DNA of 64,000 nt from CAZZEX01 sp964653285 (lineage in GTDB: Bacteria; Chloroflexota; Anaerolineae; B4-G1). The stretch covers positions 8,386 to 72,385 of the forward strand of contig CAZZEX010000013.1 in assembly GCA_964653285.1 (NCBI GenBank), in the 5' to 3' direction. Both the position numbers and the translations under genes were made by a program. The notes beneath the pieces are model-generated. The model searched no databases, was not told the DNA's origin, and saw only the letters and a list, made by a program, of their open reading frames with translations. Each line of letters opens with the position of its first letter. The stretch's first letter is position 1. Of the stretch, positions 1 through 8,144 are shown piece after piece.

Positions 1-48
1 TCCCCGAGCAGACAGACGTTCACGGCTCGTCACCCTTGTGCACTGGCT

Positions 49-2820
49 TTACCCCACATCCTTCTGCTTCAGCACGATTGTCGTGGCAAGACCGAACAAC
101 AGTCCGAACCCAATCAGCATCAACCAGTCCCAGCACAGATGCCCCACTGTGCGGGTGTACTGGACGCGGAATTCCTGTTCGCCGAAAACGTCCATTGGCT
201 CCGGCTCGACGGTGAACGTCTCCATGACCGTCTCTGTGACTGTGACCATTTCATTCACGGTCACCTCCGGGACAGAGATAGGTACAGTCCGGGTGATACC
301 CGGCTGAACGGGTACTTCGATCTCCTGGGTGGTCGTCACCACCGTCACCGGTTCCCAGTTCTCGTCTGGCTTCTCGACTTCCATCGAGACTTCCTCGGTG
401 AGGGGATCGGGCTGGAAGCGGGTGCGGGTGAGCGTGTTCAACCACTCCATGTTCGCTGAAGTGCCCAGCCCTTCCATCGTCCAGCGGGTGAGTGTCAGGT
501 TGGAGAACTGGTCGGTAAGGCCCGGCAAGTCGAAAAGTACTCCGGCGAAGATCATCTGGAAGAACAGCACCAGGAACACAATGTAGATCACCGTGCTGAG
601 GTTGGGCACAATGGCGGAGATGAGCAGGCCCATCAGGATCGCCGCCAGCGTCCCCAGGACCAGTGTGACGTACATTTCCACCGGGGCCGGGAGAAAGACG
701 CCCTCCTTGGGGTAGTCCACCCTGAGGTTGATCACCACCATTAGCAGGAAGCACTGGATCAGGGCAAAGATGCCCAATACCACCACCTTGGAGGCGATGT
801 AAGGCAAGATGCGCAGGGTGACCATGCGCTCCCGCTGGTAGATTGACCACTCTTTCACGATCTCGTAAACGGAGGCAAACAGCCCCAACAATACTGACGC
901 CAACGCCATGATGAACAGGAGGGTCTGACTGTCTCCGATGACAGTGTAGGTGGCGCTGCTCTCCCCGGCCGCTAAGTCGGCCACCAGTCGGCTCTCGATC
1001 TCGGCCAATGAGTTGCCGACCAGCCAGTTGGCATCCGAAACCAGCAACACGAGGGCTCCAATGATAGGCATCACCGCCATCAGGACGGACAAAAGCAGTT
1101 TGTCCCGCAGCACCAGGCCCAGGTAGCGGCGAGTGAGGACGAGGAACTGGCGTACCACGCTGACCCTGGGGCGACGCCGGGCTGTGGTCTCGACCGCCTC
1201 CTGTTGGACTCGAGGAAGCGTCCGCTGCCGGTCCACCACGTATCGCCGGTAGTAAGGTGACCGTTTGAAGTTATCCTCCCCCGCGATTGCTTTCTGTCGT
1301 GCCATCTTCGGGTCGGGGTCGTCCAATTGGGCATAGATGTCGGCGAAATCGCCGCTCGTCACGCCGAAGAACTGGAGTGCCTCCTCCGGCGGTCCAAAGT
1401 AGACCATACGTCCCTGGGAAAGGAAACAGACGTGGTCGCACTGGACAATATTGGCCGTGGCATGGGTCACCAGGAGGATCGTCCGTCCTCCATCGGCCAG
1501 GCGACGCAGTGTGTGCATCATCTTCTTCTCCAGGCCCGGATCCAGGCCGGAGGTGGGTTCGTCGAGGAAGAACAGGTTAGGCTCGGCCAGTAACTCGGCG
1601 GCGATGCTGACCCGCTTGCGCTGTCCCCCACTCAGACTGCTGACGACTTGGTCCTTCTGGCCCACCATCTCCACCTGTTGGAGAACCTGGCCAATGCGCT
1701 GCTCGATCTCCTGGGCGGAGGTATCGGGAGGAAGCCGCAGTCGGGCCGCGTAACGGAGTGCGCTGGCGACGGTCAGGTCTCTGTGGATGATATCATCCTG
1801 GGGGACGTAGCCGACCATCGTGCGGTACAGGTCGAAGTGGCGGTACAGGTCGTCTCCGTTGACCAGCACCTGCCCTTCGGCGCGAGTGAAGCCGTTGAGG
1901 GCCATCATGAGGGTAGATTTGCCCGCGCCGCTGGTGCCCACCAGCGAGATGAACTCGCGGGGGTAGACGGATATGCTGATATCGTTGAGGATGCACTTCC
2001 TTCGGTCCCCGCGCCCCACTTCCCGCGTCAGTCGCACCCCATCCAGCCGCACGCCGCCGGTAGCAGCGTACTGCTGGAAGCCGGTCACCCCGCCGGCCAC
2101 ACTGTATATCAGCCTGAAGGGGCCAATCTGCACCACGTCCCCCTGTTGGAGGAGATGAGGGTGCACCAGGCGTTGGCCGTTGACAAAGGTGCCGTTCGTG
2201 CTGTTCAGGTCGGTGAGTACGTGCCCCTGGGCCCCGGCATGAAGACATCGGTCGAGGCGGGCGTGGTGCCAGGAGACGACCGGGGCCGGCAGGGGGATGT
2301 CAGTCTGGGGGTTGCGTCCGACGACGAGTGAGGTCTTCATCCCCAGGGCGGTGGCTCCCATGCGGATGGCGCCACTGACCGGGGCCGGCGCTCCCACCGC
2401 CCCGGCTGCGCGGAAGGTGAGGCTCACCGAGTTGCCCTGGGGATCGCCGATACGCAGGATGTCGCCGTCGCGCAGGACGGCGCTCTGCACACGCTGACCG
2501 TTGACGAAGGTACCGTTAGTGCTCCCCAGATCTACGTAGTGCCACGCCGTCCCTCGCCGTTCCAGCCGGCCGTGGTAGCCGGAGACGTACTTGGGCGGCA
2601 GGACGACGTCGTTATCCGGCTTGCGACCGATGGTGAAGGCCGCCTGGTCCAGGCCCACCTCACGCAGCGGCTGTCCGGGCACGCGGATAACGAGGCGCGG
2701 CCGCTCTTGCTCCCCTGCATCCGGCAGGCCAGTCGGGGCCAGTTGGCGCCCGCAGGCCGGGCAGAAACGGGCCTGGGGATTCTCTAACTCTTTACCACAG
2801 AAACGACAGAAACGAGGCAT
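49..2820 (-). CDS. Zinc-ribbon/double-FHA ABC-2 type transporter (fused ATPase and permease)
   Basis: This 923-residue protein joins a sensing module to an exporter. Order of domains: a zinc ribbon with four Cys (about residues 5-25), FHA domain 1 (about 45-135, with GRKPDND and STNGTFVNG), FHA domain 2 (about 160-240, with GRNPQTD and a second STNGTFVNG), an ABC ATPase (about 260-480: Walker A GTSGAGKST, signature LSGGQRKRVS, Walker B FFLDEPTSGLD), then an ABC-2 membrane domain (about 590-920) in the ABCG-like order. A Thr/Val/Glu-rich loop of about 100 residues sits before the last membrane helix and is probably outside the cell. FHA domains bind phosphothreonine, so transport may be gated by Thr phosphorylation (inference). 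It is the last gene of a five-gene minus-strand operon with PP2C, VWA and FHA proteins. The substrate is unknown. Confidence 0.9.
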   Translation of the reverse strand: MPRFCRFCGKELENPQARFCPACGRQLAPTGLPDAGEQERPRLVIRVPGQPLREVGLDQAAFTIGRKPDNDVVLPPKYVSGYHGRLERRGTAWHYVDLGSTNGTFVNGQRVQSAVLRDGDILRIGDPQGNSVSLTFRAAGAVGAPAPVSGAIRMGATALGMKTSLVVGRNPQTDIPLPAPVVSWHHARLDRCLHAGAQGHVLTDLNSTNGTFVNGQRLVHPHLLQQGDVVQIGPFRLIYSVAGGVTGFQQYAATGGVRLDGVRLTREVGRGDRRKCILNDISISVYPREFISLVGTSGAGKSTLMMALNGFTRAEGQVLVNGDDLYRHFDLYRTMVGYVPQDDIIHRDLTVASALRYAARLRLPPDTSAQEIEQRIGQVLQQVEMVGQKDQVVSSLSGGQRKRVSIAAELLAEPNLFFLDEPTSGLDPGLEKKMMHTLRRLADGGRTILLVTHATANIVQCDHVCFLSQGRMVYFGPPEEALQFFGVTSGDFADIYAQLDDPDPKMARQKAIAGEDNFKRSPYYRRYVVDRQRTLPRVQQEAVETTARRRPRVSVVRQFLVLTRRYLGLVLRDKLLLSVLMAVMPIIGALVLLVSDANWLVGNSLAEIESRLVADLAAGESSATYTVIGDSQTLLFIMALASVLLGLFASVYEIVKEWSIYQRERMVTLRILPYIASKVVVLGIFALIQCFLLMVVINLRVDYPKEGVFLPAPVEMYVTLVLGTLAAILMGLLISAIVPNLSTVIYIVFLVLFFQMIFAGVLFDLPGLTDQFSNLTLTRWTMEGLGTSANMEWLNTLTRTRFQPDPLTEEVSMEVEKPDENWEPVTVVTTTQEIEVPVQPGITRTVPISVPEVTVNEMVTVTETVMETFTVEPEPMDVFGEQEFRVQYTRTVGHLCWDWLMLIGFGLLFGLATTIVLKQKDVG

Positions 2821-2867
2821 ACCGCTTCATCTCCCGTACCAGGTAGGCATCACCCACGCTTTATACC

Positions 2868-3701
2868 TTACGCAGAATAGAAATTGAGTTTTACCCGCCC
2901 GAACCGCACTTCGTCCTCACTATTGAGCGGATGCGGCTGCCTCGGCGTCAACCTTTGCTGATTGACGTAGGTGTAGTTGGTGCTGTCCAGGTCCTCAATG
3001 AAGAACTGGGGGCCCTGGACGAAGATGCGAGCGTGCCGCCGGGAGACGCCCCCCTCGTCCCCTCCGTGGTCGGTCAGGTCAATGTCGGGGAAGATACCAC
3101 TAACCGGGTCCTCCCGCCCGACGATGACCTCGGTCTTGCCTGGCGGGAAGGGTAGCGTGGCGTTGGTGCCCTGCACAACCAGGCGACCCTGGGCAGCAGT
3201 CCCAGACGGATAGGCTGGCGGGGGAGCAGGAGCCACCGGCGGGGGCTGCGCAGGCGGGGTTGGGGTGGGCATAGACGATGGGGCCGGCGTAGGTGCGGAC
3301 GGCGGAACTGGTGGCGCGGCTACGCCCACCGACGCACCACACATGTCGCAGAAGTTGCTGCCTGGTTCCAATTGGGCACCACAATTGGGGCAGACCAACG
3401 TGGCGGCCGGCGCCGGGGCGGGGGCAGCAGCCGACGGCGGCGGGACGGGGGCAGCAGCCGGCGCCGGGGCAGGGGCCGCCGGGCCCAAAGCCGCGCCACA
3501 GTGACTGCAAAACGGCTCACCGGGCGTCACCGGTGCGCCACAGACAGGGCAGGTTGCGGCCGCAGCGGCGGAGGCAGGCTGTGCCGGGGCCGCAGCGGGC
3601 AGCACCGCCGCCGGTGCCACTTCTCCCAACTTCGCTCCACACTCATCGCAAAAAGCGGCCCCGTCAGGCTGCCGTGAACCACAAATCGGACATACAGGCA
3701 T
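2868..3701 (-). CDS. Triple zinc-ribbon, Pro/Ala-rich FHA-domain protein
   Basis: The 277-residue protein has three CxxC...CxxC zinc ribbons (about residues 4-21, 51-68 and 104-121) separated by long Ala/Pro linkers, then a C-terminal FHA domain (about 180-275) with VGRED, SRRHARI and a variant STNYTYVN in place of the usual STNGTFVN. There is no signal peptide or membrane segment, so it should be a cytoplasmic adaptor that binds phosphothreonine peptides. It lies 48 bases upstream of the FHA-ABC transporter and 30 bases downstream of the VWA gene, consistent with one operon. The zinc ribbons are of the same type as those on the transporter and the phosphatase, suggesting a shared partner. 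The specific partner is not known. Confidence 0.85.
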   Translation of the reverse strand: MPVCPICGSRQPDGAAFCDECGAKLGEVAPAAVLPAAAPAQPASAAAAATCPVCGAPVTPGEPFCSHCGAALGPAAPAPAPAAAPVPPPSAAAPAPAPAATLVCPNCGAQLEPGSNFCDMCGASVGVAAPPVPPSAPTPAPSSMPTPTPPAQPPPVAPAPPPAYPSGTAAQGRLVVQGTNATLPFPPGKTEVIVGREDPVSGIFPDIDLTDHGGDEGGVSRRHARIFVQGPQFFIEDLDSTNYTYVNQQRLTPRQPHPLNSEDEVRFGRVKLNFYSA

Positions 3702-3730
3702 GGCCTTCCTCCTTATGAATAAACTTGCGG

Positions 3731-4996
3731 TTAACTACAGTCTTCCAACTTCTGTGTCAACTTGCGCGTCTCGTAGCGCAGTTTCTTCGTGCCACGGGCC
3801 GAGAGGCCCTCGCCGCGCTCCATCCGCTTGGCCTCGTCCAGCGCGGTTTGAGCCAACTCCTCCTCGCCCAGTTCCAACAGACGGGTGGCGGCGGCCCGCA
3901 GTTTCTGCGTCGCCCCGGCGATGTTACCCGCCGCCGCCTCGTCCAGCGCCCGCGTCTGCAACTTGTGCGCCGTCACCTTCTCCACGATGTTCATCACGTA
4001 GGGGTTGCTCTGCATTGCCTGGGCCGGGTCGGCCGTAAAGCCCAGGATGACGTCGGCCTTCGTCTTCTCCCCCACCAGGCCGGTGGCAGCCACATCGTAA
4101 CTCACCTCAGCCTGGGCAATGCGGTAGGTAGCGGGCTGGCGAGGCGGGATGAGCATCTCGATCAGCACACTCTGCCCCTGCTCCCGGTCCATATCGCCCA
4201 GCGTGACCTGGACATCGCGGTCCGAAAGGGCCCGGTGGCCCAGTTTGGCGATTAAGGGCTGCACCCGCCAGACGGCACGGGGCATGACGCCGGGCACCAG
4301 CCGTAGAATCATCTCTGCATTCTGCACGACGGTGGCCTGGGCCGCCCGCACCAGGGCATAGAACGTGCTCAGGATGACGTCAGGTTGACCCTCGGGGATA
4401 AAGTCGGAGGTGCCGCCGCTGGCCTGAGCGACATCGTCCAGGAGTTGCTCGTTCCACTCCTCGCCCAGTCCCAGTACGGCGATAGCGACGCCCTGTCCTC
4501 CGGCCTCGGCGGCCAGCCGGCGGCACACATCCTCGTCGCCGAAGGTCTCCCCGTCGGTCAGGAGGAGCATGCGGCTGACCCGGCCGGGGCCCAGTCCCTT
4601 CTGCAACTCCTCCAGTCCTTTACGCATACCGCGTGACATCTCGGTGCCACCACCGTCACGGATACCGTCAATCTGGTGTCTCAGGCCCGCCGCGTCGGTG
4701 ACCGGTTGACTGGGCACGATGACCTTGACCTTATCGTCAAAGATGACGACAGAGGTCAAGTCCTGCGGTCCCATCTGGCCAATGGCCAATTTGGCCGCCC
4801 CCTTGAGGTTAGCCAGTTTGGCTCCACTCATCGAGCCACTGTGATCCAGCACCAGGCTGAAGTTGAGCGGCATTTGAACATTGGCGACCGCACCGATGGG
4901 CATAGCCTCGATGAGCACATAGACCAACTGCTGGCCTCCGGTGGCAGGGAACATGGTTTTGTTGGTCTGGACGGTCAGTTGTACTTCTCCGGGCAT
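3731..4996 (-). CDS. von Willebrand factor A (VWA) domain protein
   Basis: The protein has 421 residues. A VWA domain occupies about residues 45-220 with a complete metal-ion-dependent adhesion site: DHSGSMSG, then the Thr of GGGTEM and the Asp of LTDGETFGD. Beta-rich sequence follows and the last ~80 residues are charged and helical. No signal peptide or membrane anchor is visible, so it is probably cytoplasmic, as are many bacterial VWA proteins that act in assembly or signalling with FHA and PP2C proteins. A GGAG-like ribosome site (AGGAGATTTTCT on the coding strand) lies just upstream of the ATG at 4996. It sits between the FHA and PP2C genes of the operon. Its ligand is unknown. Confidence 0.87.
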   Translation of the reverse strand: MPGEVQLTVQTNKTMFPATGGQQLVYVLIEAMPIGAVANVQMPLNFSLVLDHSGSMSGAKLANLKGAAKLAIGQMGPQDLTSVVIFDDKVKVIVPSQPVTDAAGLRHQIDGIRDGGGTEMSRGMRKGLEELQKGLGPGRVSRMLLLTDGETFGDEDVCRRLAAEAGGQGVAIAVLGLGEEWNEQLLDDVAQASGGTSDFIPEGQPDVILSTFYALVRAAQATVVQNAEMILRLVPGVMPRAVWRVQPLIAKLGHRALSDRDVQVTLGDMDREQGQSVLIEMLIPPRQPATYRIAQAEVSYDVAATGLVGEKTKADVILGFTADPAQAMQSNPYVMNIVEKVTAHKLQTRALDEAAAGNIAGATQKLRAAATRLLELGEEELAQTALDEAKRMERGEGLSARGTKKLRYETRKLTQKLEDCS

Positions 4997-5012
4997 AGAA
5001 AATCTCCTCTAT

Positions 5013-5036
5013 GGTGGATTGGTAGACTGGCGGGTA
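5013..5036. repeat. Short tandem repeat block, 8-nt units
   Basis: Three consecutive 8-nt units related to GGTRGAYT (GGTGGATT, GGTAGACT, GGCGGGTA) lie in the 71-base spacer between the PP2C and VWA genes. The units resemble those of the block at 32523, 27 kb away. Confidence 0.45.
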
Positions 5037-5067
5037 AGTCAATTTATGTGAGACATTGAATAAAACG

Positions 5068-6909
5068 TCATCCTACCACCTGCACAATCACGACTGTGAT
5101 GTTGTCCTCCCCACCGGACTGGTTGGCTGCCTCGACCAACCGGTCGCAGGCATCCTGAGGCGAGGTGGAGGTTTTCCAGATATGCCAAATGTGCTCGTTG
5201 GGCACCATTCCGCTCAAGCCATCGGAGCAGAGGAGCAGAGCCTCGCCGGGGGCCAGTCGCTGCTCGAACAGATCGGCCTCCACCCGGGGCTTATCGCCGA
5301 TGACGCGGTAGATAACGTTTTTCTGGGGATGGCTGGCTGCCTCCTCCGGCGTGATTTGGCCCGTGGCGACGAGACGCTCGACTAAAGAGTGATCGGTGGT
5401 GATCTGAACGATGGCACCGCCCTGAACAGGCGGTGTTGGCCTAAGCAGATAGGCACGACTGTCTCCGACGTTGGCAATGGTCGCCGTGTCGCTGACGAAG
5501 AGTGCCATCACCAGGGTGGTACCCATGTCGGTGCCGGCGGCCTTGCGCTGCTCGTAGACGGCCTGATTAGCAGCCAGTGCCGCGGCCGTGAGCCACTGGC
5601 GGGCGTCGGGTAGGGACTCACCGGCGGCAGTGGGGGATAACACCTCGCTAACCGCCTGCCGTGCAATAGCCTGAACCGCCACTCGGCTGGCCACTTCGCC
5701 CGCCTCATGCCCGCCCACCCCGTCGGCGACGACGAACAGGCCCACCGGCGCGCTTATGGAGCGATACACCGGGGCGATGTCGAGGGTCAGCAGGCTGTCC
5801 TCATTCAGCGAGCGCTCCTGCCCCACGTCAGTGCGGCGGCCAACGAGGAGGGTGACACTGGCCGGGCGGCGGAGTTCCTGCAGCGCGGTCTCCAGCGCCG
5901 TGGCGAAACCGGCTGCGGAGAGCCTGGTCGGCGCGGTGAGCGCCTGGGAGAAGATCATCGCCACCTGCTCAGGCAATTGGACGTGAGCGGCCTGCTGCTG
6001 TCCGGTCGCCAGGTAGAGAAGCGCCGTCGCCAACCCCTGCACGTCCTGGGCGAAATAGTTTGCTGTCGAACCGCCCGCCGTCGGGCGGGCTGCGGGCGGG
6101 ATGACGGAGGCCACGCTCAGGTGTGTCCAGCAAGCCTTCTTTCCCATCACGGCGATGTGATTTATGTAACTTGGGCCAACCTCGCGCAGCGCGACGTGGT
6201 GGCGGTGCAGGTAATCCAGTGCCTGCGCCAGGGATACACCCCATTCCAGCACCTGGTTGAATTCCCGGGGCACGGGGAGGGCGGTCACCAGCGACGGTGA
6301 GAACTCCGGCTCCACCAGGTAATGGCGGGGAGGGCCATAGGGGGCCTCTACGAAGACGTCGCGAGGCAGGAGCAAGCCGGGGTGTTCCAGACGCATCCCC
6401 AGCAACTGGGCCTCCACCGCAAAGGCCTGCTCGTCGGCGCTTTCTCGCATCAGGCAACGAAGACACAGCGGCTCAATGCCAGAGAGGTCGGCCCCGCAGA
6501 AGGGGCAGAACCGCTCCTGGGGGTCGGACGTCTCTGTCTGACAGTTGGGACACAACCGTACCGGCGTGGTATCCTCCACCAGGTAGACGTTCAACTGCTC
6601 GTTGGTGGTGCGCACCTCCGCGATCACGTATCGCTCATCGTGCAGCAACGCGCCTTCCGGCAGAGGAGCAAAGGCGACGCTGGCCCCCGGCAGCGGGCGG
6701 GTAGCCAACTCCCCTCCCCGCCTCGGGGCGGGGCTGGGGGAGGGGTCAGCGGAAGACAGAGTATGAGGTGTGAGAGGGCGGGTGAGGGGCCCGGTTGGAT
6801 GCCGAGAAACGTCCGGCCCGGCCAGACCTTGTGTCGTCAGCGCTGTGCCGCAGCGATGGCAGAAACGAGCAGTTTGGCGGTTCTCGTAGCCACAGTTCGG
6901 ACATTTCAT
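5068..6909 (-). CDS. Zinc-ribbon pseudokinase fused to PP2C-type Ser/Thr phosphatase
   Basis: Starting at the ATG at 6909 (GGGGGAGG upstream, 4-base overlap with the preceding gene) the protein has 613 residues. A zinc ribbon (about 3-20) is followed by a Pro-rich linker, then a region resembling a Ser/Thr kinase: a YVIAEV...NVYLVED-like N-lobe strand pair, a second zinc ribbon spliced in, and ALDYLHRHHVALREVGPSYI where an active kinase would have YLH..ivHRDiKPsNi. The catalytic HRD Asp is therefore missing. The C-terminal ~250 residues form a complete PP2C phosphatase: NEDS, ADGVGGHEAGE, GTTLV, GDSRAYLL, CSDGL and GGEDNITV. The intact metal ligands predict an active phosphatase removing phosphate from Ser/Thr of operon partners (inference). 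An upstream in-frame start at 6981 is less likely because it would overlap the previous gene extensively. Confidence 0.88.
   Translation of the reverse strand: MKCPNCGYENRQTARFCHRCGTALTTQGLAGPDVSRHPTGPLTRPLTPHTLSSADPSPSPAPRRGGELATRPLPGASVAFAPLPEGALLHDERYVIAEVRTTNEQLNVYLVEDTTPVRLCPNCQTETSDPQERFCPFCGADLSGIEPLCLRCLMRESADEQAFAVEAQLLGMRLEHPGLLLPRDVFVEAPYGPPRHYLVEPEFSPSLVTALPVPREFNQVLEWGVSLAQALDYLHRHHVALREVGPSYINHIAVMGKKACWTHLSVASVIPPAARPTAGGSTANYFAQDVQGLATALLYLATGQQQAAHVQLPEQVAMIFSQALTAPTRLSAAGFATALETALQELRRPASVTLLVGRRTDVGQERSLNEDSLLTLDIAPVYRSISAPVGLFVVADGVGGHEAGEVASRVAVQAIARQAVSEVLSPTAAGESLPDARQWLTAAALAANQAVYEQRKAAGTDMGTTLVMALFVSDTATIANVGDSRAYLLRPTPPVQGGAIVQITTDHSLVERLVATGQITPEEAASHPQKNVIYRVIGDKPRVEADLFEQRLAPGEALLLCSDGLSGMVPNEHIWHIWKTSTSPQDACDRLVEAANQSGGEDNITVVIVQVVG
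6709..6746. repeat. GC-rich palindromic element inside the PP2C gene
   Basis: A CTCCCCTCCCC...GGGGCGGGG...GGGGGAGG imperfect inverted repeat lies within the linker-coding part of the PP2C gene and translates as a Pro/Ser/Arg/Gly-rich stretch. It resembles the palindrome-like stretch within mtaB at 30788-30830. Confidence 0.4.
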
Positions 6910-7823
6910 CGTCGTGCCTCCCCCGTGCCGGCGCGGAAGATGAACTCCACCCCGCCGATGCCCAGCCGCCAGCCGTCGCACAGGAGATTGCGACCAGTAC
7001 GCCTTTCATTTACATAAATGCCATTCATCGAGTTAAGGTCCTCGACGATCCGGCGGCCGGCTCGCTGGTAGACACAGGCGTGGCGGCGGGAGACAGTCTC
7101 CCAGGCAGGAAAGTCCTGGGTGATGACCAGGTCATTTTCAGATGCCCGCCCGATGGTGACACCGTCCGGATTCAGGCCGAAGCGACGCGAGCCGCCGGGT
7201 GTGCCGACGCTTTCCAGGTACGGACCGGTGGGGACGGGTGGTCGTGACGGCGGCGGGGGTGTTGGTCTCTTCCGCCGCAAGACCCACAGGATAGGCAATA
7301 GGCCCAGGATTAATAGCGGGGCCAGGCAAATCGCGGCCACCAAAGGCCAGTTCCTGGACACCAGAGCCTTTGCCTTGTCGACAGGCGAGCGGGTAGGTGT
7401 AGCAGTCGGTGTTGGGGTGGGTATGTGGGTGGCGGTCGGCGTTGGTGTGGCGGTCGGTGTCTGAGTGGGAGTGGAAGTGCTGGTGGCGGTCGGCGTTGGA
7501 GTGGTGGCTGGCGTCTGAGTAGGGGTAGGCATGGGGGTGCCTGTTGGTGTCGGGGCAGCCGTCGGCGCCTGGGTGGGAATAGAAGTAGGAGTAGATGTGT
7601 CTACTGGCGTTGGGGTAACCCTCGGTGCCTGAGTGGGGGTACTGGTCACCGTCATCGTGGTCTCCAGCGCCACGTCCTTTGCTCCCTGGAGCGCTCCTCG
7701 GAAACTCACCGGTTGCGACGACAGCGCGGTGCGAAGGGGCAGAACCACGCCAATCGCCAGGAGCAGAAGGAGCAAAACCAGCCCTGCTACAACGAGCAAC
7801 CCCTTGATCGTTTCACGTGTCAT
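6906..7823 (-). CDS. Membrane-anchored FHA protein with Thr/Pro repeat stalk
   Basis: The chosen ATG at 7823 is preceded by AAGGGGAAG, and gives 305 residues. Two hydrophobic helices (about 8-30 and 165-190) flank a Thr/Pro-rich low-complexity region (about 55-150, repeats of TPTPTxT). The C-terminal half is an FHA domain (about 210-300: IGRASENDLVI, VSRRHACVY, DLNSMNGIYVN). The likely topology is a Thr/Pro stalk outside and the FHA domain inside. The DNA of the stalk (about 7380-7640) is a run of related GGTGT/GGCGT repeats, prone to length change. It is the first gene of the FHA/PP2C/VWA/ABC operon and overlaps the phosphatase gene by four bases (ATGA), so the two are probably translated together. 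It could be the membrane receptor of the system. Confidence 0.85.
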   Translation of the reverse strand: MTRETIKGLLVVAGLVLLLLLLAIGVVLPLRTALSSQPVSFRGALQGAKDVALETTMTVTSTPTQAPRVTPTPVDTSTPTSIPTQAPTAAPTPTGTPMPTPTQTPATTPTPTATSTSTPTQTPTATPTPTATHIPTPTPTATPTRSPVDKAKALVSRNWPLVAAICLAPLLILGLLPILWVLRRKRPTPPPPSRPPVPTGPYLESVGTPGGSRRFGLNPDGVTIGRASENDLVITQDFPAWETVSRRHACVYQRAGRRIVEDLNSMNGIYVNERRTGRNLLCDGWRLGIGGVEFIFRAGTGEARR

Positions 7824-7995
7824 AATCGCTTCCCCTTGCGCGCGTGACGCAGCGATGTCCATCCATCCCTAAACAACGGAGCAACGCCGCCAGCGTGATC
7901 ATCCCGCTCACGGCGGCCCAGGAATATATGGGCAGCAAGCAAGGCCGCTGGAGGAGTCTCGAACTAGTTTGGGCTCCCAAGCGCACCCCGTTAAT

Positions 7996-8024
7996 AGTGT
8001 ACACACTTTGGGCTAAAAGTGCAA
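7996..8024 (-). promoter_or_regulatory. Sigma70-type promoter of the FHA/PP2C operon
   Basis: On the minus strand TTGCAC (8024-8019) and TACACT (8001-7996) are separated by exactly 17 bases. The start of transcription would fall near 7989, about 165 bases before the first operon ATG. Confidence 0.55.
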
Positions 8025-8089
8025 ATCACTGACGCCACGCTTGGCCCTAATATCGTCCATTGAGGCCATTGCCTGCCACCGGTGATCAC

Positions 8090-8118
8090 TGGACAGGTCG
8101 GACGAAATGGGCTACAAT
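8090..8118 (+). promoter_or_regulatory. Sigma70-type promoter of the amidohydrolase gene
   Basis: TGGACA (8090-8095) and TACAAT (8113-8118) are 17 bases apart, 27 bases before the ATG at 8145; a GGGGGAGG ribosome site lies between. Confidence 0.6.
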
Positions 8119-8144
8119 AGGACAAAAGGGGGGGAGGAATAACG

